Source of the DNA: Deltaproteobacteria bacterium
GTDB lineage: Bacteria > Desulfobacterota > GWC2-55-46
NCBI GenBank assembly: GCA_016219115.1
Contig: JACRCH010000014.1
Span: 1 to 38,241 of the forward strand
Direction of reading: 5' to 3'
DNA: 38,241 bases
The position numbers were made by a program, and so were the translations under genes. Below are positions 14,480-22,535 of this stretch, piece after piece; the stretch's first letter is position 1, and the number at the start of each line of letters is the position of its first letter. The notes beneath the pieces were generated by a model. The model saw only the letters and a list, made by a program, of their open reading frames with translations, was not told where the DNA came from and made no database searches.

Positions 14480-16711
14480 ATGAAAAAAACAGGACCGAAA
14501 AAAGTTTTTGAATTTAAATCCCTTCTCAGGTCTCCGTTCTCTTTGCGGTCCCTGGGCGCAAAAGGTCTTCTGGCCGGGGTCTCGGCCCTGGGGCTCGCCG
14601 CGGCCTACCTGGGCGTCTCTTCAGCCCCGTCATGGGCGACGGTAGCCGGCACCAAACATAACTTCGGCAGCCTTTCCACGGCGGCGGTAAAGACCCAGGA
14701 CACCTCCGAGATATGCGTCTTCTGCCACACCCCTCACAACTCAAGGCCCTCAACCCCGCTGTGGAACAAGACTGACACTGGGTCGACATACAATGTCTAC
14801 GCCAGCCAGACGCTGGCGGCCACTCTGAGCCCGAACGCGCCCATACTCGGCCAGCCCACGGGCTCCTCGAAGCTTTGCCTGGCCTGCCACGACGGCACCA
14901 TTGCGATAGGCTCTCTTTTAAACGGCCCCGGCGCCGACCAGGGGATCACGGTGAACGTCGCCGGCCCAGGGGTAACAGCCGGCGGGACCATAGCCGCCAC
15001 ATCGACCTCGTATATCGGGACGGACCTCAGGGACGACCACCCGATATCTTTCTCCTACAGCCTTTCATATCCATCGAACCCGGAGATAAAGGCGTCCACC
15101 GCCTTCCCTCCGGAAGTAAAGCTTGACAGCGCCGGCAGGGTCCAGTGCACCAGCTGCCACGACCCGCACGGCACCGCCTTCCCGAAGTTCATGGTGGCGA
15201 CCCTGGAGAACGGGACCCTGTGCAGCGCCTGCCACGACAAACGGTACTGGACCACCATGCCTTCGGTCCATAAGACATCGACCGCCACATGGAACGGCCT
15301 TGGCGTGAACCCGTGGTCCGAAGACATGGGCCTTGCCGGGTTTACCGACGACAACACAGCGCTTCAGAGCTGCTTGTCCTGCCACAAATCGCACGGCGGG
15401 ACGGCCGGCAAAGAGCTATTGAAGGGCACAAACCCGCTAACCGGACTGGTTACCGACGAGGAATGGACATGCCTCAACTGCCATAACGGCAACGTCGCGG
15501 CCAAGAACGTCGAGCCGGCGTTCAGCTACCTCTACAGACACGACGTAAAGGGCGTCTACGGAGCGCACATCCCCTCAAGGGTGCTCCCCGGAGACCCCGT
15601 GAGGGAGACCGCCGCAAACCTCGGCGCCAACCGCCACGCCGAGTGTGCGGACTGCCATAACGGGCACGGCGCCAAGGCGGGAAGCCACGCCTTAGGCGGC
15701 GTAAACGGGAACATCATCGGGGCCAACGGTCTGGGCGGCTGGGGGGTGAAACCCACCCCGTGGGCAGCGGCCGGGACCGCCGCGGCCGTTTACACCGTTG
15801 TGGACTTCGTCTCCTTGACGCCGGGCACGGACAACCTCGAAGGCTACATGTGCATAAAATGCCATTCCTACTACGCCTACGGGCTGATCCCTCCGACAGT
15901 CCCCTCCGGCAACGCAGACGGCACTCTGGTGTATCAGTCCGACCCGACGGCGGACTTCAACATAAACAACATGAGCGTGCATCCGGTCTTCTCGGCCGGC
16001 AAGAACGCCCCGTTCGTCACGGCGAACCCCAACTGGCCGTTGAACAGCCTGGGCCTTACCAACACCTTCAGGTACCTGGACTTCCCCGGCATCGGGGTGC
16101 GCACCGGGTACTACAACATGACGCACGACAGCACCGTCACGTGCTCGGACTGCCACGGATCGAGCACCGCCACGGACCCCTCAGGCGCGCACGGCTCGAA
16201 CAACAAGTGGATACTCAAGGGCAACGAGACCGGCGTGGGCAGCACGAAGACCTTCTGCTACAACTGCCACAGAAGAGACGTTTACGGGGACGAGGGCTAC
16301 CTGGGCCCCAACGCCAACTACTCCAGGGTCACGCACCCGGTGGACGGGCTCGGCCTTGCCTCTCCGTTTTACACCGCGGGGATTTCCACCGGCAACAACA
16401 GCAATAAGTTCGGCATCCTATGCCTGTCGTGCCACGGCGGCAGCCACGACGCCACGTCCAACACGATAAAGGGCGCCCACGGCTCCAACGCGGCCGCCGG
16501 CACGCTTATCGGGTCAGACCCGCTCGGCTACAGGATGATGAACGGGGCGTGCGTGGAGTCCCACAAGAGAGCCACGACATTGGCCGGCGCGCAGATGAAC
16601 TTCAGGGTCGTAACCCCAGCTACCGACAAGGTGTGCAGCTACAACTTCACGAACTTTATCGGCAACATCGCCAACTATAACTGTAACACCATCGCCTCCT
16701 GCGTCAATTAG
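14480..16711 (+). CDS. Large multihaem c-type cytochrome (11 CXXCH plus one broken site)
   Basis: A 743-residue secreted cytochrome. The signal region is GAKGLLAGVSALGLAAAYLGVSS..SWA (residues 26-53). Eleven canonical sites are present: CVFCH, CLACH, CTSCH, CSACH, CLSCH, CLNCH, CADCH, CIKCH, CSDCH, CYNCH and CLSCH. A twelfth position reads CVESH (16550-16564), a CXXCH whose second Cys is Ser through one base (TCC for TGC). Many sites have the CHDPHG or CHKSHGG form of doubled-CXXCH proteins. Long Gly/Ser/Thr-rich linkers and the size suit an outer-surface cytochrome. The C-terminus has three more Cys (CSYNF, YNCNTIASCVN) of unknown role. GGGGAAGG is upstream of the ATG. The electron acceptor is unknown. 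Confidence 0.92.
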   Translation: MKKTGPKKVFEFKSLLRSPFSLRSLGAKGLLAGVSALGLAAAYLGVSSAPSWATVAGTKHNFGSLSTAAVKTQDTSEICVFCHTPHNSRPSTPLWNKTDTGSTYNVYASQTLAATLSPNAPILGQPTGSSKLCLACHDGTIAIGSLLNGPGADQGITVNVAGPGVTAGGTIAATSTSYIGTDLRDDHPISFSYSLSYPSNPEIKASTAFPPEVKLDSAGRVQCTSCHDPHGTAFPKFMVATLENGTLCSACHDKRYWTTMPSVHKTSTATWNGLGVNPWSEDMGLAGFTDDNTALQSCLSCHKSHGGTAGKELLKGTNPLTGLVTDEEWTCLNCHNGNVAAKNVEPAFSYLYRHDVKGVYGAHIPSRVLPGDPVRETAANLGANRHAECADCHNGHGAKAGSHALGGVNGNIIGANGLGGWGVKPTPWAAAGTAAAVYTVVDFVSLTPGTDNLEGYMCIKCHSYYAYGLIPPTVPSGNADGTLVYQSDPTADFNINNMSVHPVFSAGKNAPFVTANPNWPLNSLGLTNTFRYLDFPGIGVRTGYYNMTHDSTVTCSDCHGSSTATDPSGAHGSNNKWILKGNETGVGSTKTFCYNCHRRDVYGDEGYLGPNANYSRVTHPVDGLGLASPFYTAGISTGNNSNKFGILCLSCHGGSHDATSNTIKGAHGSNAAAGTLIGSDPLGYRMMNGACVESHKRATTLAGAQMNFRVVTPATDKVCSYNFTNFIGNIANYNCNTIASCVN

Positions 16712-16761
16712 GGGCGCGGGTGAACCGTAAAACCGGCCGGGCCCAACAGGGGGACACGGCT

Positions 16762-16800
16762 ATGAACCACCCCGCGAGCCTTGCTAGCGGGGTATCTTAA
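16762..16800 (+). repeat. Family A/D head fragment
   Basis: ATGAACCACCCCGC with GAGCCTTGCTAGCGGGGTATC, the hairpin head of families A and D, standing alone in the 150-bp gap between two cytochrome genes. Confidence 0.75.
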
Positions 16801-16860
16801 GGACATCTGATCCAAATATTCGTAAGCGATACGGGGTATCAACCCTAAGAGAGAATGAAG

Positions 16861-17313
16861 ATGACAGAGCCTCAAGTCAATCCCCTGGAAAAAACCGGAC
16901 GGTCTTTTTCCTGCCCTTTCAATCTTAAGCTTGTCATGATCGCGGTCATGGCCGTATTCCTGACCGCTGCGGCGGCCAGGGGCGAGGAGGAGGGAGAGGC
17001 CTTCAAGTACCCCCATAATTACGCCAAGAAGGAACTCTGCGAATACTGTCACAAAGGCATGCCGCCGGCCCTGACATTCGACCCGGTCACGACATGCGCC
17101 AGGTGTCATCCGGGCAATGTCGGCAACCACCCGGTAACGAAACATCCGGTGGGCGTTATACCAAGGATACATATACCCGCGAATCTGCCTCTGACCAGGG
17201 AAGGCGCTCTGGTATGCTACACCTGCCACGACCAGCATAACCGCACGAACCAGCAGAACATGCTGAGGGTCGAGTACTACAGATTGTGCGCGTCATGCCA
17301 TGTCGGATATTGA
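16861..17313 (+). CDS. Small tetrahaem c-type cytochrome
   Basis: About 150 residues with an N-terminal export segment (LKLVMIAVMAVFLTAAAARG). Haem sites are CEYCH, CARCH, CYTCH and CASCH, the last close to the C-terminus (CASCHVGY). The layout matches the doubled-CXXCH domain of its neighbours. AAGAGAG at 16847-16853 is 7 bp from the ATG at 16861 and only 1 bp from the ATG at 16855, so I prefer 16861. The hexahaem gene follows 38 bp later. It is a likely periplasmic carrier in the same pathway. Confidence 0.88.
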   Translation: MTEPQVNPLEKTGRSFSCPFNLKLVMIAVMAVFLTAAAARGEEEGEAFKYPHNYAKKELCEYCHKGMPPALTFDPVTTCARCHPGNVGNHPVTKHPVGVIPRIHIPANLPLTREGALVCYTCHDQHNRTNQQNMLRVEYYRLCASCHVGY

Positions 17314-17351
17314 AAGCGAGAAACAAAAGCGAGGAATAACGGAGGTCTAAA

Positions 17352-18176
17352 GTGCTGAGCAACAGATTGTTCTACTTCTTACTCGTTCTATCAACGGCCG
17401 CGACGCTGGGCATGGGCGGCGACATCTTCGCCCAGGGCGACATCACGCAGGAGACCGATTACAGGAAGGTTAAATCCCCGGACTCCTACGGCTCGATATT
17501 GATAGAGAGGAACACCAGGGCTGACAAGAACTTAAGGGCGGTCGTCTTCCCGCACTGGGCTCACAGGCCGAAGTATACCTGTAACGTCTGCCATCCCGAC
17601 CTCGGGTTCAAGATGAAGGCCGGCGAGACCGACATCAAGCAGGCGGACCTTGAAGCCGGCAAGTACTGCGGCAAATGCCACAACGGGACCGAGTCTTTCG
17701 CCTTGAGCGAGTGCAACAGGTGCCATTCCTACAAACTCGACGTAAAAGAGAACAAGAAGATAGGGGACGCGCTCAAAGACCTGCCCAGGGACTTCTTCGG
17801 CAACAAGATAGACTGGGGCGCCGCCATGAAAGAGGGCAAGGTCAAGCCCCAGGCCTCCCTTGACGGGAAGAAAAAGCTCGAGGTCCTGGACACCGACATC
17901 GTGATCCCGGCCGTTAAGTACTCGCCGCACCCGCCCGACGTGCTCTTCCCGCACAAGGCGCACACGATGCAGCTTGAGTGTTCCAACTGCCACCCGACGA
18001 TATTCAACCAGAAGAAAGCCGGCAACCCGGACATGGACATGATGAAGATAATCTCCGGGCAGTACTGCGGCACGTGCCACAGCAAGGTCTCGTTCCCGCT
18101 TGAGGACTGCTTCAGGTGCCACTCGCAGCCTCTGCCGAAGAAGGAAGAGCCCAAAAAGGACGAAAAAAAGAACTAA
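17352..18176 (+). CDS. Hexahaem cytochrome made of two c7-type modules
   Basis: 274 residues with a signal peptide (FYFLLVLSTAATLGMGGDIFA). Six haem sites form two similar triplets. The first is VVFPHWAHRPKYTCNVCH...YCGKCH...CNRCH, the second VLFPHKAHTMQLECSNCH...YCGTCH...CFRCH. Each triplet has the FPHxxH...CxxCH layout of triheme c7 cytochromes, so the gene is an internal duplication. A Lys/Glu-rich tail (PKKEEPKKDEKKN) ends it. The start is a GTG with GGAGG 7 bp upstream. Related domains carry periplasmic electrons in Geobacter-type organisms. Last gene of the cluster. Confidence 0.92.
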   Translation: MLSNRLFYFLLVLSTAATLGMGGDIFAQGDITQETDYRKVKSPDSYGSILIERNTRADKNLRAVVFPHWAHRPKYTCNVCHPDLGFKMKAGETDIKQADLEAGKYCGKCHNGTESFALSECNRCHSYKLDVKENKKIGDALKDLPRDFFGNKIDWGAAMKEGKVKPQASLDGKKKLEVLDTDIVIPAVKYSPHPPDVLFPHKAHTMQLECSNCHPTIFNQKKAGNPDMDMMKIISGQYCGTCHSKVSFPLEDCFRCHSQPLPKKEEPKKDEKKN

Positions 18177-18197
18177 GACCGTCAGAGATGAGACCGA

Positions 18198-18305
18198 ATG
18201 AACCACCCCGGAGCTTGGCTAGCGGGGTATCTCCTTAAACCTCCCTTCCCATCGATTGCGAGGGGATCGAGGTGGAGGATTTTACAAGGAAACCCTGTAG
18301 CAAGA
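18198..18305 (+). repeat. Family D composite repeat, copy 3 (degraded)
   Basis: It begins ATGAACCACCCCGGAGC like copy 2 and continues TATCTCCTTAAACCTCCC, but the arms and tail are shortened and diverged. It ends near GAAACCCTGTAGCAAG. Confidence 0.7.
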
Positions 18306-18355
18306 TTTTCAAGCAAGGCACTTCATCAATTGTGATTCGCTCGCTATGCCTGTTG

Positions 18356-18390
18356 AAAGGCGGGGAGGAGACTTCCCGCCTTTTTATTTT
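18356..18390 (+). terminator. Rho-independent terminator after cytochrome cluster
   Basis: AAAGGCGGG pairs with CCCGCCTTT around a 10-nt loop, followed by TTTATTTT. It separates the cytochrome cluster from the next gene. Confidence 0.8.
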
Positions 18391-18453
18391 AAATACTGCC
18401 TTTTCGCTCCTGACTTTTACGAACCAGGGTTTTATTTACCTCTCATCTACCCT

Positions 18454-18483
18454 TTGTAACCTCCCGCCGAAGTGTGCTAATAT
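18454..18483 (+). promoter_or_regulatory. Promoter placing the transcript start at the ATG
   Basis: TTGTAA, 18 bp, TAATAT. The -10 ends 6 bp before the ATG at 18490, so the mRNA would start at or next to the start codon. No Shine-Dalgarno sequence precedes that ATG. Confidence 0.5.
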
Positions 18484-18489
18484 CGCTCC

Positions 18490-21120
18490 ATGGAGGTCAT
18501 CACTTCACATACCAGCGCGGACTTCGACACTTACGCTTCGATGATAGCCGCCAAAAAGCTCTACCCCAGGGCCCGCCTCGTCTTCTCGGGCTCCATAGAG
18601 AAGGGCTTGCGTGACGCCATCGAAAACCTGATACGGCTTCCCTACAGGTTCGAAAAGGCAAAAGACATCGACCTGTCCAAAATAACAAAACTGATAATTG
18701 TCGACATACGTTGCGCAGCGAGGATCGGGCCTTTCTCGGAGATCATCGGGAAAAAAGGCCTCGATATCCATATCTACGACCACCACCCTTCGACCGACGC
18801 AGACATAAGGGGTTCCGTGGAGGCCATCAAGCCTTACGGCTCCACAACGACGGTCCTTGTGCACATCATAAAAGAAAAAGGGATACGGATAACCCCTGAA
18901 GAGGCTACCGTCTTCATGGCGGGCATCTACGAGGACACCGGCTCCCTGGCCTTCCCCTCCACGACGGTACGCGACTATGAGGCGGCCGCGTTTCTCCTTT
19001 CGAAGGGGGCGGACCTCAAAGAGGTAAGCGACCTTTTAAGAAAGGAGCTTACGCCCGAGGAGGTCTCTCTTTTGAACGACTTTCTCCACTCAGAGACGAC
19101 CTACGACATAGGCGGGGCGGATGTCGTGGTGGCCGAGGGGTATATAGAAAAATACGTTGGCGACATCTCGATACTCGCCCACAAGATAATAGACATCGAG
19201 GGGATGGATTGCCTCTTTCTGCTCGTGGACTCCGAGGACAGGGTCCACCTCGTTGCCAGAAGCCGCACCTCGGCCGTGGATGTCGGCAGGGTCGCCCGGG
19301 CTTTGGGCGGCGGCGGACACGCGCACGCCGCCAGCGCCACGATTAAAGACCTGACTCTCATACAGGCCAAGGAAAAACTTCTGGAGGCGCTCCGTAAAAT
19401 CGTAGCGCCTGCGACTACCGCCGCCGACATAATGTCTTTTCCGGCGATAACCATCAAGCCGGAAACCCTCCTTAAAGACGCCGTGGAGCTGATGCGCCGC
19501 TACAACATAAACGCCGTTCCAGTGGTCACCGACGGGGAAGTGGCCGGTGTCATCACCCGGCAGGTAGTCGACAAGGCCGTATACCACGGCCTCGGGCCCT
19601 CTCCGGTAAGCGACTGCATGACGACCGAGGTCGAGTGGGTGGAGCACGACACCTCCATCGACATAATCCGCGAAAAGGTAGTTGGCCACGGCCAGAGGCT
19701 GCTGCCGGTAATAAAAGACGGCAAGGTCGCCGGCGTCATTACGAGAACGGACCTTATCAAGCTCCTTCAGGAAGAGCTTGTGGAGAGACCGGGCGGCAGG
19801 GCTGAAAAAAAGACCCGCTCGCTCGCCAAGCTCATGAGAGAGAGGCTGCCGGAGTGGGCCATCGAGATACTCAAAGACGCCGGCAGACAGGCCGACACGC
19901 TAGGCTTTACCGCCTACGCGGTAGGCGGGTTCGTAAGGGACCTGCTCTTGAGAAGAGAGAACCTCGACATGGACATAGTGATAGAAGGGGGAGACGGTAT
20001 AGTATTCGCCAGGTCGCTCGCCGGGAGGCTTGGTCTCAAGGTAAAGCCCCACCAGAGGTTCAAGACCGCGGTACTCATCTACCCTGACGGGGTCAAGGTC
20101 GATGTGGCCACGGCCCGCCTTGAGTACTACGAAAAACCCGGGGCGCTGCCTACGGTGGAGCAGTCTTCCTTAAAACTCGACCTCTACAGGCGGGACTTCA
20201 TAATAAACACCCTTGCCGTCGCCTTAAACCCGAAGAAGTTCGGCGAGCTCATCGACTTTTTCGGCGCCCAGAGGGACATCAAGGAAAAAACCATTCGCGT
20301 GCTCCATAACTTAAGCTTCGTCGAGGACCCGACCCGGATGCTCCGGGCCGTGAGGTTTTCGGAGAAGTTCGGCTTCAAGATAAGTAAACACACCTTAAAC
20401 CTCATCAAAAACTCCGTGAAGCTCGACATCTTCAAGCGCCTCTCGGGGGCCCGGCTCATCGAGGAGCTCAAAAACATTCTCGAAGAGGAGACGGCCTCCA
20501 AGTCGATCAAGAGGCTCCATGAGCTCGGGCTTCTCGGCCTCATACACAAAGGGGTCAGTTGGGATGCGGACCGGGAGCTTTTCTTCGAGAGGACGCGCGA
20601 AACTCTGGTGTGGCACAAGCTCCTGTACACGAAGGACAAGACCGAGGACTGGCTCGCGCTCTTTTTGGCCCTCACTGACCCGCTCTCGGAAGAAGAGCTC
20701 AAAGGGCTCACAAAGACGCTCATGATCTCCGGCAAAAAGAGGGTCGAGGTCTTATCGGCGAGGGAGCAGGGCATAAGGGCCCTGAACATGATAAACGCCG
20801 GGCTTGTTAAAAAAGAGAGCGCCCTTTACGCCCTCCTTGAGGACCTCCCGATAGAGATACTCATATACCTGATGGCCAGGACCGGCAAGGAGTCCGCCAG
20901 GAAGGCCATCTCAAACTACATCACGAAACTTAAATACACGGAGACGGCCGTCAAGGGCAAGGACCTTCTGAAGATGGGGATACCGGAGGGGCCTTTCATG
21001 GGAGAGGTCCTGGAAGCGCTCCTTAAAAAGAGACTCGACCGGGAGCTTGAGACAAGAGAGGACGAAGAGGCATTCGTCAAAAACTTCGTAAAGACCTCAA
21101 AAAAGAAAAAGAAGGCGTGA
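18490..21120 (+). CDS. DHH phosphoesterase-CBS-tRNA nucleotidyltransferase fusion
   Basis: An 876-residue protein of three parts. Residues 1-300 form a DHH/DHHA1 phosphoesterase, with SADFDT near residue 9, the DHH triad in IYDHHPSTDAD near 97, and GGGGHAHAAS near 275. Residues about 312-427 are two CBS domains (ADIMSFPAITI..., VSDCMTTEVEWV...), which usually bind adenine nucleotides. From about 475 a class II tRNA nucleotidyltransferase follows (YAVGGFVRDLLLR, LDMDIVIEGGDG, RRDFIINTLAVAL), with the RNA-binding helices to the C-terminus. This architecture is known in deltaproteobacteria and relatives, where the enzyme adds A or CCA to tRNA 3' ends and the DHH part may trim oligonucleotides. 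A- or CCA-addition cannot be told here. It ends in a Lys-rich tail. The start is probably leaderless. Confidence 0.93.
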   Translation: MEVITSHTSADFDTYASMIAAKKLYPRARLVFSGSIEKGLRDAIENLIRLPYRFEKAKDIDLSKITKLIIVDIRCAARIGPFSEIIGKKGLDIHIYDHHPSTDADIRGSVEAIKPYGSTTTVLVHIIKEKGIRITPEEATVFMAGIYEDTGSLAFPSTTVRDYEAAAFLLSKGADLKEVSDLLRKELTPEEVSLLNDFLHSETTYDIGGADVVVAEGYIEKYVGDISILAHKIIDIEGMDCLFLLVDSEDRVHLVARSRTSAVDVGRVARALGGGGHAHAASATIKDLTLIQAKEKLLEALRKIVAPATTAADIMSFPAITIKPETLLKDAVELMRRYNINAVPVVTDGEVAGVITRQVVDKAVYHGLGPSPVSDCMTTEVEWVEHDTSIDIIREKVVGHGQRLLPVIKDGKVAGVITRTDLIKLLQEELVERPGGRAEKKTRSLAKLMRERLPEWAIEILKDAGRQADTLGFTAYAVGGFVRDLLLRRENLDMDIVIEGGDGIVFARSLAGRLGLKVKPHQRFKTAVLIYPDGVKVDVATARLEYYEKPGALPTVEQSSLKLDLYRRDFIINTLAVALNPKKFGELIDFFGAQRDIKEKTIRVLHNLSFVEDPTRMLRAVRFSEKFGFKISKHTLNLIKNSVKLDIFKRLSGARLIEELKNILEEETASKSIKRLHELGLLGLIHKGVSWDADRELFFERTRETLVWHKLLYTKDKTEDWLALFLALTDPLSEEELKGLTKTLMISGKKRVEVLSAREQGIRALNMINAGLVKKESALYALLEDLPIEILIYLMARTGKESARKAISNYITKLKYTETAVKGKDLLKMGIPEGPFMGEVLEALLKKRLDRELETREDEEAFVKNFVKTSKKKKKA

Positions 21121-21212
21121 CGGAAGGCTGAAGATGGTCTTCCCGGCAGCGCTTTCCCGGCGGTGCGTCCCGTGGGAGGCTTTTTCCGGTTATTTTTTAA
21201 AGGAGAGTACGA

Positions 21213-21629
21213 TTGACGGAGTACGGTAAGGTCAGGTTTTTCGATTTATACATCCTAAGGCCCGTTACGGCGGTCTATCTGGCGCTCGGGGCGTGGTCTT
21301 TCATCTACAGGTCCTGGCTTGAGGGAGGTTTTTTGGTCCTCGCTCTCTTGGTCAATCTCCTTGTGGTCAGGAACCTGTCGAAGGCAAAGGTGGACAGGGC
21401 CGCCTTGACAGCCCCGTCGTTTGATACCACCGGCATGGACTTCGAAGGGTACATAATAGCCAAAAACGCGATCTTCGCTTCCTTCCCCATAGGTGGGGCG
21501 GCCTTTATCTGCTCGCGGCAGATGGGCTACGGGTACATGGCCGTACTCATAGGCCTGGGGGCGCTGGTCTCCTTCCCCGCGCTGGTCTCAACATTGACGG
21601 CGTACGCGCACAAAAGGCGCAGCCCCTGA
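21213..21629 (+). CDS. Small multi-spanning membrane protein
   Basis: 138 residues with four hydrophobic segments: about 13-29 (LRPVTAVYLALGAWSF), 36-52 (LEGGFLVLALLVNLLVV), 84-100 and 106-125. The cytoplasmic linker between helices 2 and 3 is charged (RNLSKAKVDRAAL). The start is a TTG with AAGGAG about 8 bp upstream. The stop lies 6 bp from the stop of the convergent lipoprotein gene, with an AGCCCC/GGGGCT hairpin between. No family is recognised. Confidence 0.65.
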   Translation: MTEYGKVRFFDLYILRPVTAVYLALGAWSFIYRSWLEGGFLVLALLVNLLVVRNLSKAKVDRAALTAPSFDTTGMDFEGYIIAKNAIFASFPIGGAAFICSRQMGYGYMAVLIGLGALVSFPALVSTLTAYAHKRRSP

Positions 21630-21635
21630 GCGGGG

Positions 21636-22070
21636 CTACCTGCCGTTGTCTTCAAGGGCCTTCTCAGTCTGGGTTATTATCTCCGTGGCCGTGGCCTTGT
21701 CTTTAAAAAAAAGGCCATCTTTGGCGTCCACCTTTATCCTGGTCGTCTTTGGCGTAACCTTCTCAAGCTCGATGGTTATATCGAGCTTTTTGGTCTTTGC
21801 CTTGATAGTGACCGCGCCGTCGGAGGCCGCCTCGGAGGTCTCCTTTATATCCATCTTCTTAAAGGCCGCCCTGAGAGAAGATTCGACTTGCTTGACGGGA
21901 TAGCTTACGGTCTTGTAGGCGATGTTCGTGAAAGTATAGGCCACACCCCCGCCGGCCCCGCTCACCACTATCGGGGAGGCGGCCAGCGGCAGAAGCTCGC
22001 AGCCCGTTAAAATTATCAGGCAGAACGCTCCAAAGACCTTAAAAATCCTCTTTTCAGCGAGAGAGATCAT
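21636..22070 (-). CDS. DUF3568-like lipoprotein
   Basis: 144 residues. A lipobox, LTGC, follows KVFGAFCLIIL. Mature sequence opens with SPIVVSGAGGGVAYTFTNIAYKTVSYP, the Gly-rich GGVAY..Y pattern of DUF3568 proteins, followed by an alpha-beta domain (VESSLRAAFKKMDIK, DGAVTIKAKTKKLDITIELEKV, TRIKVDAKDG). The family is common in deltaproteobacteria and its role is unknown. The gene stands alone on the minus strand. Confidence 0.8.
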   Translation of the reverse strand: MISLAEKRIFKVFGAFCLIILTGCELLPLAASPIVVSGAGGGVAYTFTNIAYKTVSYPVKQVESSLRAAFKKMDIKETSEAASDGAVTIKAKTKKLDITIELEKVTPKTTRIKVDAKDGLFFKDKATATEIITQTEKALEDNGR

Positions 22071-22274
22071 CTTCAGGGTTCCCCATGGGGCTTTTCGATG
22101 TACGGATTATAACATAAAACCCTTTTTTTGCCGTCAGGTAACCGACGGGATAAAAAACGGCCGGGTCCGCCGGATGGACGCCCCCTTTCCTTTTTTTCTC
22201 TCAAAACCGAACCCCGGCCCATGAACCACCCCGCTAGCCTTGCCAGCTGGGTATCCCGAAGGGATATCTGTTTT

Positions 22275-22324
22275 TATTTTTAACGTTCTGAAAACCCTGG
22301 GGTTTTAAGCCCAGGGAGGGTTCA
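22275..22324 (+). repeat. Family B interspersed repeat, copy 2
   Basis: Matches 6525-6574 for about 48 bp. It lies inside the family A element, between TTTTTAT and ATACGCGG, which are adjacent in the uninterrupted copy. Confidence 0.88.
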
Positions 22325-22344
22325 CATACGCGGCAAGCCGCGGA

Positions 22345-22460
22345 ATTAAAATTCTCCGCCATAAATGACGGAGAATTTTGATGGTATGGAAGAACATTTG
22401 TATTTGCCAGCCTTGACCCGCCGCTAAAGCGACGGGATTGCGGAGTGGCACACCCATTCA
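22345..22460 (+). repeat. Family C interspersed repeat, copy 3
   Basis: ATTAAAATTCTCCG to CACACCCATTCA, almost the same as copy 1. It sits within family A at the CTTAATTCAACCCGAAGG site, the same place as copy 4. Confidence 0.92.
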
Positions 22461-22535
22461 ACCCGAAGGCAATATTAAAATTTGCGTTGACGCTTTAGGA
22501 GCCCATCTGATACACTTAAAAGTTAAAGGTACATA

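Larger units (their letters stand above)
22221..22477 (+). repeat. Family A element interrupted by B and C
   Basis: Reading + the order is: A head (ATGAACCACCCCGC to CTGTTTTTAT), then B (22278-22325), then A middle (ATACGCGGCAAGCCGCG), then C (22345-22460), then A tail (CCCGAAGGCAATATTA). Removing B and C rebuilds the intact copy at 10379-10477 almost exactly, except for about eight bases at the C junction. Confidence 0.88.

Noticed and set aside
14480-16711. Known nanowire cytochrome (OmcS, OmcE or OmcZ)
   Set aside because: Haem count, length and motif order cannot be matched to any of these from sequence inspection alone, so I give no such name.
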